From Acridotheres tristis (taxonomy: Eukaryota > Chordata > Aves > Passeriformes > Sturnidae): a DNA stretch of 64,000 bases. Made by a program: the position numbers and the translations under genes. The notes beneath the pieces were generated by a model. The model saw only the letters and a list, made by a program, of their open reading frames with translations. It did no database searches and was not told the origin of the DNA. Each line of letters starts with the position of its first letter. The stretch's first letter is position 1. Where the stretch lies: positions 3,968,001-4,032,000 of the forward strand of contig CM072892.1 of the NCBI GenBank assembly GCA_037013685.1, written 5' to 3'. Below, piece after piece: positions 1-10,800 of this stretch.

Positions 1-610
1 AGAGAAAGAGCCAGAAAAGGGGTTTTGTAAGAAAGAAGAAAAGAAAACCGCAGAGAAGCTTTAAACTAGTCTTTCGTTTGTAACCTTTTACAACCTTTAT
101 TTCCCGTATATGAAAAGCTCCTTTTATCGAGACCCAGAAAGAACTTTTATTTTTTTTTCCCTCCCCCCCTACCTTTGGATTTTTAATTAGAGCCCCTCAA
201 TTGCAGCCATATATATAGGAATCGATATAAAGTAATCCGTGGAGATGGGCTAAGGTTTTAATCGAAAATCTTCTTTGCCATTCTTTGCAGATCTTCTTTA
301 GCCGCTGGCTGGTGGAGAAACAAATGTTCATTACAAAAATACCCCCCGAACCCCCCAAAGCAGCTTCCCCCCGACCAAACAAAGCCACCATGCAGAAAGC
401 TTGCAAAAGATCCCAAACCAACTGTTGTTACCATGTGAATAAGAAATTGCTCCTATGCTTAACTTCATTCTCCCTTGCAGGCAGGTATTTTTCATATTGA
501 AAAAAGTTTAAAACCAGCTCCGAATACTACAGTCGAATTTTTTTTCTTTCTTAAAATTTGGCTGGGTGATGGCATTTTCCGTGCGGGAAGGGTCTGGCTT
601 GTGCCGCGGG

Positions 611-634
611 TGTCTGTCTGTCTGTCTGTCTGTC
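611..634 (+). repeat. (TGTC)6 microsatellite
   Basis: Six perfect TGTC tetramers. Read on the other strand this is (GACA)n, the same tetramer family that builds the large array at 3.03-3.9 kb and the small cluster at 4,861-4,883. Confidence 0.95.
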
Positions 635-1484
635 CGGCAACAAAGATCCCACACGTATAACACTGCGCTGAAATCCACATCCCGTCCTCTTGCAGCTTCT
701 CAGACTCACAAAAATCGCACTTTCTTTTATTCTTTTTTTCCCCCCTCTTCCTTTCCCCTTAGTGTTCGGCTTCTTTTCCCCTTCTTTTCTTTTTTGTTTT
801 TTTTTTTTCTTTTTTCTGCAAGTGCTTTATATTATATAAAATTTAACTCTTCGCTTCCCTGCCATGAAATATTTCTTTTCCTATGTAAAAAGAAAGGAAG
901 AGAGAGGGAAAAAAAAAAATCCCAACTTCCCCCAAAGCTCCCCCAAGGTTCCTTCTTTCCAAAGACCTAGGGCTGTTTTTTCTCCAGGGGAAGGAGGGGG
1001 GTGGAAGCTAAATATTAAACGATGCAGGCAGCTTCGGGTTTATTTTGGTAAATTAATTGCGAGACTATTCTGGCTCCTCTGTGTTTCTGCATGATTAAAC
1101 TGTGCTATTTGTTCCCCAAAGCTGCACATTAGCAGAAAGTGCAAGTCTATTTTAAAGCATCATCCTCAGGTTTAATGTAAGCAAACTGGGCTGAGTGAAA
1201 ACTTTACCCGAGTAATTGCAACTAAGAGTCCTCTGTAGTTGTTTTAATCATTATTTTCTCTCTGATAAGTGCGTTTTAAAGAATGGACTCCGCATTTTTT
1301 TAATCTGAAGGAAGCGAATCTGGCCGTATTTGTACCCCAATCGCGTCTTATCTGTATGAAATTTCAATTTATTTAAAAGCCTGGTATTTAATACAGTACA
1401 CGGGCCACATTTAGTTTAGACAAACCCCCTCTTGTACTTTCTCCGTAATCACGCCTAATGAAAACGTGGGATTTTCCCATTATT

Positions 1485-1508
1485 AAAAAAAAAAAAAAAA
1501 AAAAAAAA
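1485..1508 (+). repeat. Poly(A) tract, 24 nt
   Basis: An uninterrupted run of 24 A. No AATAAA lies in the preceding 30 bp and no flanking duplication is obvious, so it is more likely a simple repeat than a retrocopy tail. Confidence 0.9.
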
Positions 1509-1727
1509 GTAAGTGAAAATATAATGCATCTTCATTAGGAAAATTGACTGCTGTGCTCAAGACAGTTCTTAATTGAAAAGGCAACCTATTTTAATGGTGT
1601 GGTTGAGGAGAAGATTACATACTTTATCCAAACACAAAGACAATTAATAATGAGGACCAGGCTGCTGCCATTAACTCTAATGTAGTTACATCAATGTCAA
1701 TGCAAGTGCTCGTACCTGAGAGGTGCT

Positions 1728-3050
1728 GGGGGATGCGCCCGCGGCCCCTCCGCCCTGCCCGGCCGCGCCTCAGCCCCTCCGCCGCCGCCAGCACCGGCCC
1801 CCGTCCTCCTCAGCATCGTTTTTATTATTATTTTTAGTTTGAACGGCGGCACGACCCCGAGGAGTTGTGCGAGCGCGGCTCGCCCTCGCCGCTTGCTTTA
1901 AAGGGACTTTTCAGAGCTGCCTAATTCAGGATATTTAAGCGCAGGACAATGCGGGGTGGTGGGAGCGCTTAAGCTGCAGTTTGCAAACGAATCCGTGCCC
2001 CACAGCCAAGGGAAAAGTCCCTGTTCCCCCCGCTCGTCCCCGCTGCCAAGCGCCAGCGTCCGCCCGAGCGGCGCCTCCACTTTGGGCATTTATTTGGACT
2101 TAAAAAAAAAAAAAAATAAAAAAAAAATTAAACTTTCAGTCGCTCGATGCGCCGATCAGGTGTGTTTATACCGAGCGTTGGCTGAGGATGTTTTGCCCGA
2201 TTTTTTTTTTTTCCTCCCCCTTTCCCAGGAGGAGCGGCCGGGTGGGATCCCCGCTCCCGCGCAGCCCCGCGCTCTTTGCGCGGCCGCGGAGCCGAGGGGG
2301 AGGGAGGGATGCTCGGAGCGCTGCGCGCCCTTGCCCGAGTTAAACAAAGTCCTCTCCAAAGACCCTTCCTCGGCAGCGGAGTCGATTTGATAATTCTAAA
2401 TAAAATAATGAAACCAGAGCAGCACAATTTCTACCCCCCCCCAATAAATAAATAAATATATGAATGAATAAATAAATAAATATCCGACAACCGATCCCTC
2501 CCTCCCAAAATTGCTTCCCCCCTTCCCCCAGCGCCATCCCTGCCAGCAACTTTCCCGCAGATCTTTGTCCCGCACCGGGCAAAGCGGTGCCGGTACTCAG
2601 GGTGGGGGGGGGGTATCCCCACTGCGTTTATTTTGGGGGATGAAAAGCAGGATTCCCGGCCTGAATCCCGCATCTCCGGGGTTGGGAGAGAGGGGGGTTT
2701 CCTCTCTCAGCCACCTCCCGTGGGTTAAAGTGGCTTTTTGGGGTGTCCGGGTGGGGTGCGCTGGTAGCGGGGACAATGCGGCCGGGGGGGCCCGGCGGGG
2801 CGAGCTCCCACCCCCTCCCCGCAGCCTCGGGCCTAATCCCGGCCGTTCCCCCTCCGGCAGCTTTTAATCTCCGCCGGGGGGGAGGAGGAGGAGGAAGGGG
2901 AAGGTGGAGGGCGGGCGGCGGGGCCGGTGCCGGTGCCCAGCGGCGCGGGCTGCCCGCCCCGGTGCGGTCCCGGTGCGGTCCCGGTGCGGCGCCGCCGCAG
3001 CTGCTGCTGCCTCCGGGAGGGGAGAGAGGGAGGGCGGGACAGTGCCTGGC
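1728..3050. promoter_or_regulatory. CpG-island-like, promoter-type block
   Basis: G+C and CpG density rise sharply at about 1,728 and stay high in patches to about 3,050. The richest patches are 1,730-1,805, 1,850-1,900, 2,020-2,085, 2,225-2,345 and 2,740-3,010. They include GCCGCCGCC and GGTGCGGTCCCGGTGCGG-type runs and several G-runs that could form quadruplexes. The rest of the window is CpG-poor. Islands like this usually mark promoters of housekeeping or developmental genes in birds. No clear first exon, start codon context or splice site was identified, so the direction of any transcript is unknown. It could instead be an orphan island or a 5'-UTR. Confidence 0.6.
2443..2483 (+). repeat. 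(AATA)n / (AATG) imperfect microsatellite
   Basis: About ten AATA tetramers interrupted by ATATGAATG, embedded in the CpG-rich block and preceded by a nine-C run. Confidence 0.9.
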
Positions 3051-3650
3051 ATCTCAGACAGACAGACAGACAGACAGGGCAGTGCCCGGCGTCTCCCACC
3101 GACAGACAGACAGACGGACAGGGCTGGGCCCGGCATCTTCTCACAGACAGACAGACAGACAGGGCAGTGCCCGGCGTCTCCCACCGACAGACAGACGGAC
3201 AGGGCAGTGCCCGGCATCTTCTCAGACAGACAGACAGACAGGGCAGTGCCCGGCGTCTCCCACCGACAGACAGACAGACGGACAGGGCAGTGCCCGGCAT
3301 CTTCTCACAGACAGACAGACAGACGGACAGGGCTGGGCCCGGCATCTTCTCAGACAGACAGACAGACAGGGCAGTGCCCGGCATCTCCCACCGACAGACA
3401 GACAGACGGACAGGGCTGGGCCCGGCATCTTCTGACAGACAGACAGACAGACGGACCGACGGACAGGGCAGTGCTCAGCATCCCCCGCACAGATAGACAG
3501 ATGGACAGGGCTGTGCTCGGCATCTCCCACCGACAGACAGACAGACAGACAGATGGACAGGGCTGTGGCCAGCATCCCCTCATAGACAGACAGACAGACG
3601 GACAGAGCTGTGCCCAATATCCCTAGCCATGGCAGTGAGTGGCTGACCTC
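3034..3650 (+). repeat. Compound minisatellite: GC-rich core plus (GACA)n
   Basis: About fourteen tandem units of 39-53 bp start at 3034, 3077, 3121, 3162, 3202, 3241, 3285, 3330, 3369, 3413, 3466, 3508, 3560 and 3605. Each unit has a core (GGGCAGTGCCCGGC or GGGCTGGGCCCGGC), a linker that largely alternates between GTCTCCCACC and ATCTTCTCA, and then 3-6 GACA/GACG tetramers. Near-strict alternation of linkers from 3077 to 3285 gives a dimeric higher-order period of about 80-85 bp. Units decay toward the 3' end. Because unit length is not a multiple of three, several frames on both strands stay open for 180-240 codons. I read these as repeat artefacts, not genes. Confidence 0.95.
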
Positions 3651-3905
3651 CCAGATAGACAGACGTGATGGCAGGATGGGCAAAGCAGCGCCCATCCAGC
3701 ACTCTCAGACAGACGGACACGGAGGTCGGATGGGCAGAGCAATGCCCACCCGTGCCTCCCAGACGGACAGACGGACAGACGGACAGACGGACAGACGGAC
3801 AGACGGACAGACAGCTGTGGCACAGCAGCCCACACAGAAGAGAGCTGGGGCCGCTAATCCCCAGGCAGACAGACCGACAGACAGACAGGCAGACGGGGCT
3901 GTGCC
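3651..3905 (+). repeat. Degenerate GACA-rich tail of the minisatellite
   Basis: GACA-type tetramers continue among decayed cores. Within it, 3,761-3,813 is a clean period-8 array of AGACGGAC (about 6.5 copies), followed by another short block at 3,865-3,893. It appears to be the older, mutated edge of the compound array upstream. Confidence 0.85.
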
Positions 3906-5869
3906 CCCTCACCCCGCCTGGCAAGGGGATGCCCGGTGAAATCCCAGGCAGAGCAGGCGGAGCATGGCTAATCCCTGGCAGAGCCGGCAGGCAGGGCTGG
4001 CCAGGGTTTGTCCCGGGAACACCTGGATGGACAAACAGCCCAAACACCTCCAGCCGGGTTCTGCTGGCAGAGGGAGGGCCCGACCCGGTCCTACAGGTGG
4101 GAAGGAGTTACGGGTTCTGTGACCATCCCAGTGAGGGATTTTCTACCTGTGAACAAACATATGGATGCGATTCCCTTGCCTGCACAGGCAGGGAGAGGCA
4201 GAGCAGTGGGGGCCAGGCTGGCTGTGGCCTTTAGGAACCACCCTGACATCCGCAATCGGAGATAAAAAGAAAGTTCCTGCTGGTTCCCTTCCAGACAAAT
4301 GAGCCTGGCCGGGTCCCTTTGCTCTTTAGCAGCATCTGCCCACCCTCTGCACCTGATTTCTCGCAGGAGCCTTTCATCTCCCTCCCCTGCCTGCTCCCGG
4401 AGCCCCGGCTGCTCTGCCCGCGGGTTTAATGGCACGGGAGGATGCGAATCCCCCGGGATGGGGCTGTGCCACCTCCTCCCTGCCACCATCGCCCTCCCCG
4501 CAGCCCCTGCGCCTCCTCAGAGGGCTGATTCCAAAGGGATTTTTGATGGGAGGAGAGGAATTTCCGTGGCTTTCGGGTTCCTGTCTGGAGACAAGCCGTG
4601 CTAGGGGCTGTCACCTCGTTTCTCTGAAGGCTGCCCCTGCAAAGGGGCCATCAGTAACACCCGGGTTTGTGGCTGTGTCTAGAAAGCAGGAATGTGAGCC
4701 GCATGCGGCAGGGTTTTCTGTGGAAAAGCGTCTGCCTTCTGCGTTTGTTTCCCTGCTGTTGGTGGAGGTAAATCTGATATCAACAGGTTGTCGAGAAGCA
4801 AAAAAATCCCTCCTTTCGTGTGCACTCACTGATAAACACTGAGATGAGGTCCTTTGGTGGCAGACAGACAGATGGACGGACAGCATTTATTTTTCTTGGG
4901 ACATTAAACGCTTTCTGGGTGGAATTCTGGCCATTTTTCAGCCGTGTCCTGTTGCCACACACTGCTGTGGCACAGGGCTCAGCTCAGTTGCCTGCACGAG
5001 GTTGCCAGGAGCATCCAAGATGCCCTCAGGTCCCTGAGACCCCCACTCCAGAGGACTTGCAGGAGATCTGTGTCCCCTTGGCTCAGCAGCTGGGACACCC
5101 AGACACCTCAGGTGACACTGGACACCTGTATTTAGGCAACAAAGCCACGTTGTTCACTGTCTGAGCTGTGCTGGTCAGTTCTTCAGGTCCTTTCTGGGGC
5201 AAGGTGACACCTCTGCCACAGCTTCTTGCATCCCCAGGTGAAATGCAGGATCCTGCAGGCTCATAACCCTGCCCACATATTTCCCTGTGCTCACTGCCCA
5301 TCTCTTAGTGCCTCGTTCAGGGGGACCAGTGATGATATGGCAACTTGACTGACACAGCAAGAGAGGTCTGAGTTCAGGAGGTGCTGACAACCCAATTAAT
5401 GAGAGCAAAATCCTTCTGAGGTCCTTCAGCTTGGTCATCCAAAGTGTGTTCCTGCTTATTTGTGTCTGCCTAAGGAGTATTTTGGGTGTGTGGATGTACA
5501 CAGATGAGATGTGGAGAATATCCTCCAAACCCTGAGGCTCTTCTCTTCCTGGGTGCAAACCCAGGGCCTTTAGGATGAGGTAGAAAGATAACAAATGAAA
5601 TATGGTGATGGCTGATTTGCAGCTTGCTATGGCAAGGCTGGGTAAGGAGGGGCCTGGCTGCAGGTGTTCATTTGAGGGGGAGATCCAGGGCTCATCTTTC
5701 TGCTCCACTTCTCTGGGATCAATGGCTTGTGCAAAGGCAAGCTTCTGGGAGAAGGGCAAGGGCTGAAATTGCTTCTTCAGCCCTGCCTGTGGCTGAGAGG
5801 AGGAGGAAGATGGAGCAGTGATGGGGCTGGCATGTTTGGGATGGTGTGTGAGCAGGAGCATGGAGCTGG
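3906..5869. other. Noncoding, moderately GC-rich spacer
   Basis: No exon recognised and no clear interspersed repeat. A small GACA/GACG cluster occurs at 4,861-4,883. The minus strand holds an unusually long open frame (6,035 down to 5,175, 286 codons) that runs into the antisense of a CR1 fragment; it is discussed as a finding and not called as a gene. Confidence 0.5.
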
Positions 5870-6092
5870 AGAGGTTCAGATTGGACATCATTGGAAACAT
5901 TTCTCCATGGAAAGGGCTTTTAAGCAGTGGAAGGGGCTGCCCAGAGAGATGGTGGAGTCCCCATCCCTGAAGGTGTCCAGGGGAAAACTGGATGTGGCAC
6001 TCTCTGCTCTGGGCTGGGTCACAAGGTGGTGGCAATCACAGGTTGGACTTGATGGCCTTGGGTGTCTTTTCCAGCCTCAGTAACTCTGTGGT
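5870..6092 (+). mobile_element. CR1 LINE fragment, 3' end, sense
   Basis: The sequence has CR1 3'-UTR landmarks in order: TTCAGATTGGACAT, the 'fifty-base' GGAAGGGGCTGCCCAGAGAG segment, ATGGTGGAGTCCCCATCCCT, CTGGATGTGGCACT, and GGTTGGACTTGATGGCCTT running to TTCCAGCCTCAGTAACTCTGTGG. It is truncated at the 5' side, as most CR1 copies are, with no reverse-transcriptase frame left. Confidence 0.88.
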
Positions 6093-7817
6093 TATTTTCA
6101 CTTCATCAGTTCATGCTCTCATCTCTGGTGAAATGGAGGAAAGCTGCAGCTTCAGCCCCATTTTGGTTCTTGTAGGACTTTTCAGCCCTGGCATATTTTT
6201 CTTGTATTGTGCTTTGCTTTTTGGACTACCTGTCAGATTTTGGACCACTACTCCAGATTTCCTAGCTGTGCATGGAGCTGGGAGTAGGCTTCTGTAACTC
6301 CATAATTAGGACATTTGCTATGATTTACTCTCGAGAGCCCATAAATCCACGTGTTTGATATCTGATGAGAAATGTGGAATAAGCTGCAGTATGTCTTTAT
6401 GTAACACAGTCAGTCACAGGCTATGTCAGCAATTGAAATATTTTATTGAAATGCCAACTTCCCAACATTTTTTTGACATAAGCGTTATCAAGAAATGCAA
6501 ATTATAGCATAATAGTATAACAATATAATTGCTCAATTCCCCTTCACTCACTGCAGTTCTTTTCTGAAGGAACACTACAAAGGGAAGAAGGTCGATTCCT
6601 TTCATATAACTAAGGACTTTTAAACCTTTCTAAAGAGAATTTTTAATAAAATATTTTATTTTCATGCTATCCTCCTGCACTGTAGATAGTTTCAGCCTCT
6701 GTGCTCGGATTAATTGTTACAGGAGTTATTATATAAAGCCTATTAGATTAAAAAAGAACTAATATAAACACCACTGGCTGTATTTTACCGTGCCCTTGCC
6801 ACTCAAAAAAGCTTCCCAGTGGCTGATGGATGAATTATTATCGATGAAACTCAGGACTTTTAACACTCCAGATTTTCTGCGTGCACTAAGATCATAAATC
6901 CAAGTCCATTTATTAAAGTAAATAGAAGTCTAAGGTGTTTCTCAAGCAGAAAAGCTCATTTTAAAGCCCAAGTGGGCCTTTATTTTGAGGAAAAAATATT
7001 TCTGAGAAAAAAATCCCATGAATGTGCTTTTATGTTTGGGTTTTTTTTATGATACTGAGACTTGGAAGTTTGTATATTTTTTACTTCAAATGTGACCATT
7101 TCATCAAAATCTGGAAGGAAAAATCAGTCTGGAATGGAAGTAGCAAAAAGGTTTTGAGAAATGTAGTTAGACACCTTAGAAAAACGTGGACAAAGATTTA
7201 TGGATTGGGGGGAAAAAAGTTGACCAATAATCAGGCATTTGTGGTTGAGCCAGTGAGAGAAGGTCAGGCTGAATGAAACTCTAAGTATTAGTCTGTATGC
7301 TATGAAATACTTCAATTATCATTAATCGTGAATTTAATCTGGCATTGGAGCTTCCTGCCAGTACTAATGAATTAATTCTCACCACACCTGATGACACAGG
7401 GATGTTTTCTCTCCAGTTTTCAGGGGAGGAGCTGCCCCTTAAGTGAAGGTCAGGCAAAGAGTTTGTGTGAGGATTGGTCTGGCTCCCCCATCCCTCCCAC
7501 AGACACTCTGACATCCCTTCCCCAGGCTTCAAAACCCAAAGAAGTAACACCCACAGCATCTTCCAGAGGAGGAATTTCAAATGACTCTTCTGCAGTCCTG
7601 GACAAAGCATGATTTAGGTGGTTTAGAGACAAATGGGAAACTCCACGTGATGCCCCAGAGTGCTAAATTTCGCTCAGGTTTAACCAAAGGAAGTGTAAAA
7701 ACTCACGTGGCTGCACATCTGAGGCAGATCAGGAGAGCAAAGGTACTTGTTCCAAAATCCAGCCTCACCAACATTGCCAAGAGCTGCTTTTGCAGGCATT
7801 GTGGGATTTTTGGGATT
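6093..7817. other. AT-rich noncoding block, conserved-looking
   Basis: No gene or recognised mobile element. Between about 6,300 and 6,990 the sequence is AT-rich, has many TTTATT/ATAATT words and lacks repeat signatures, which fits a conserved noncoding element. From 7,000 to 7,800 it looks neutral. Confidence 0.35.
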
Positions 7818-7895
7818 GTCCTGTGCAGGGCCAGGAGCTGAACTGGATGATTCCTGTGGGTCCCTTCCAGCTCAGGATATTCCATGACTCTGTGG
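7818..7895 (+). mobile_element. CR1 LINE extreme 3' end, sense
   Basis: About 78 bp matching only the terminal CR1 segment: GGGCCAGGAGCTGAACTGGA, then GGGTCCCTTCCAGCTCAGGA and the ATTCCATGACTCTGTGG terminal octamer-repeat zone. Very severe 5' truncation. Confidence 0.8.
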
Positions 7896-10800
7896 ACTTT
7901 GAGGGGGCTCTGCCACACATCCAGAGAGTGCAGCTTTAATTTGGCTGAACCAAACTGCAGATTTACACCCTGGAAATGTTTCACTTTGCAAAAGCTGGAG
8001 GAATATTGAGGGACCTGCTCAGGTTTGTTCCTTAGGGATAACCAGACATCCTCCTGCCTTAGCACCAGGATCCAGCACACAGAATTATCTTGGCTTATGT
8101 GAATTAAGAGCCTCGTACATTTTCTCCTTTCACTGAAATGTTTTAATTTTCCCTTTGTGCACTAAAATCATCAATGTCCCCGTGGGGAAAGTGGAAAAGG
8201 GCCTGGCTGTTGGTTTTCCAGGGAATATGTGGCTGTGGAAGTGGCACTGGATGTGCCTTCCTCCTAGAGCCAGTTTTTGCCCCTCTGTGTGGCTTGGGAG
8301 AGGAAAGGTGAGACCAGATCCCAAATTTGTAAGAAACAACACAAATATTGCAACATGGATCTCAGTTGTTTGTCCCAAAGGAATGCTTATAAATCCATCA
8401 AATTTCAGTTGGCATTTTAATTATTCTGTGTTTCCTCACTCTTGTGGTAAAATCAGCTTTTATACTTCCCTTCTTCCCTTTCTTTTTTTTTTTTTTTTTT
8501 TCCTCCTTTGAGGCAGCAAACCCTGCCTACTGAATCTTTATAAAGATCTTAAACCACCTGGGAATGGCTCTCACAAAATCCTCCTCATGTGATGCCCCTA
8601 CGTGGTTACCTGGCTGGGATTTCCCTTTTCTCTGCACACAACTTTCAGCCTGAACTTCTTCACAAACTCTCTTTTGGTTCTTTCTTAGAAATCTCATCCA
8701 GGGCCAATCCATTCATCTGCTACAGACCTGAGTTCCCAAACTTTTCTTCTCTGCAATTGCAGAAGGGACTTGTCTGGCTGCTGGAAAGGTTGGTGCATTA
8801 ATCCTAAATCCTTTGGTGGGGTTTTCAGCACCATACACGTGGAGCTGGGGGGAAAATATGTTTTCCTTTTGGTGACTGAAGCAGAAAACTGTCAGGATAA
8901 AAGTGGACTGTACAGAGCTGAAAACAGATTTTTTTTTCCAGATTTTACAGGTAATCTAAAACCCCTTGGAAATGTGATTTTGAATCAGTCACAGACATTG
9001 TGCTTAGCTGACATGAAGTATTTTATTTTTAGGCATTTATTTAACTTGTTTAAAAACTCTATTTATTTTTTTTTAATAGGAAAGTGCTGTTTTAATATAA
9101 TAATAATTTTAAAAAGTTAATTTAGAAGTAAAAAAATCACCAAACTAAACTAAAAAACCACACACACAAACCATGGGCATTTTTGAAAGCAAGCCTTCCT
9201 TTAAAGAACATCCAAAGGAATGAAGACTTTCTTATTTCCCAAATTTCCCCCATACTCACAGATAGTTTTGAGTGGCATGACACTCAAATTTTCAGTGAAC
9301 TTGCCCTCTATAAAGAAACAAAATAATAGCTTAGTTGTCCCCCCTGCTGTGACATCCCTCAATTCCTTAATTGCTTTAATATGAGCAGGTTTGGGTTGTG
9401 TTTATACATTTTTTTTTTTTTTAATGTGGAGTATTGTGCAAATCTGATTGTTTCACTGGTGGGGAGTGGGTCAAGGAAGGGGGGAGCAGGTGTGAGTAAA
9501 ACAAAAAAGAAAAACCTCCTCCCTGCTCAGAGCCTGGCATCCAGCAGATCCATCCCAGCATCCCTGAAACCACCTGCAGGTTACCTTCCCCAGTGAGAAC
9601 AGGCAAAGCTTTTTGGGGAAAAAAAGAATTTAAAAAAATCAGGAGACATTTGATTAACTAAATATTCACAGAAACACATCTATGTGAAACATCAGGCAGG
9701 TTTCTGCTAATGCAGCTCCTGATGCTCGTCCTTAAACGCACAGGTACATCCCTCTGGGCCATCCTTGGGTGTGGGTGAGAGATGTGGCTCGTGGGGCACG
9801 GATTTCCAGCTCAGAAATTTGGAAAAGCGCTCGTTTGATGGCAGGGGGAGGCACAGGCAGGTGGAGGCTGCCAGCAGTGGGGTCTGGGGAGGGACATTCA
9901 CATCCCCTCGAAGGAAAATGTAACTGGGACAAGGACAGAGCATCCCAGACAGTCCCTCAGCCCTTTTCCCACGTGACAAAGCCAGGGGTGGCTCTGATGT
10001 GATCCGTGGCGTGTTCCCCTTGCCAGGGAGCCAGATGCTGCTGCTTGGAAAAGCCTTGTCCACAGCTTGAGCTGGGCTCCTGTGATTGCAGTCCAAGGAG
10101 TGGTGGTGGGGCAGGCTGGGATGACTGGGATCCCAGCTTCCCACCATCATCTCTCCCCCTCCTGAGAAATTACAGCAATGAAAACAAAAATAGAACCATC
10201 AAATACAGATCTTATGCCTCCCCTTGTTGTAATTAAACATCTTAAAAGCATAATAAAAACAATTATCATAGAATGAAAAAAACACTGCAAAATTGTGGCA
10301 TTGGAAGCCACCCTCTACAAACCCCAAACCTCTGTGTTTGCTCCTCTGATGGCTGAACACTGAGATGAAACAAATATTTTCCTTCTGATGACAGCAGTTA
10401 GGACCTGAACAGCCATGTTAATTAATCAGTTAAAGTAATAAACCCATCCTCAGGTTGGCTCTAATGGGTGAGTGGGAGCCCCTGCTCATCACACCCCACT
10501 CCGTGGGACCACACTGAGAATATCTCCAGTGTTTTAAATTGCTGGAAAAATATTTCCAGAATAGTTCGACCTTGTGCATCCTTAACTAGAATTCTCTGAT
10601 TTCAGCTCATGTGAAGTGACTTTTTGGCACCACTGGGATTCTGGATGAGATCTGGCAACACAAAGTCGTGTTTGAGTGTAAATTTAACAACTCTTTCAAA
10701 GCAAAGCTCAGGCTCTGTTTGGAAGGAGCTGTGTTTGGCACACCAGGTCCAATTCTGGAGCAGCTGTGGAACACACAGCCAAGACAGGTGGGTCAGGCTC

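Larger units (their letters stand above)
1..1727. other. Noncoding flank with conserved-looking AT-rich blocks
   Basis: No credible exon is seen. The first 1 kb is dominated by pyrimidine-rich tracts (about 540-560 and 720-815), and the short open frames here follow that composition. From about 1,095 to 1,480 and 1,510 to 1,722 the sequence is AT-rich, free of recognisable repeats and full of TAAT/ATTA words. That texture is usual for vertebrate conserved noncoding elements beside developmental genes. This is judged from composition only; no alignment was possible. Confidence 0.4.

Noticed and set aside
1485..1508. Poly(A) run as a retroposon tail
   Set aside because: No polyadenylation signal, no element body recognised and no flanking duplication.
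2743..3626. Open frames of 180-240 codons on both strands rich in DRQTDRQT or SVCLSV
   Set aside because: They are translations of the GACA minisatellite. Three frames are open at once and unit lengths are not multiples of three.
10262..10330. Possible CR1 end (TATCATAGAATGAAAA ... TTGGAAGCCACCC)
   Set aside because: Only two short words match and the order is weak; not enough to call.
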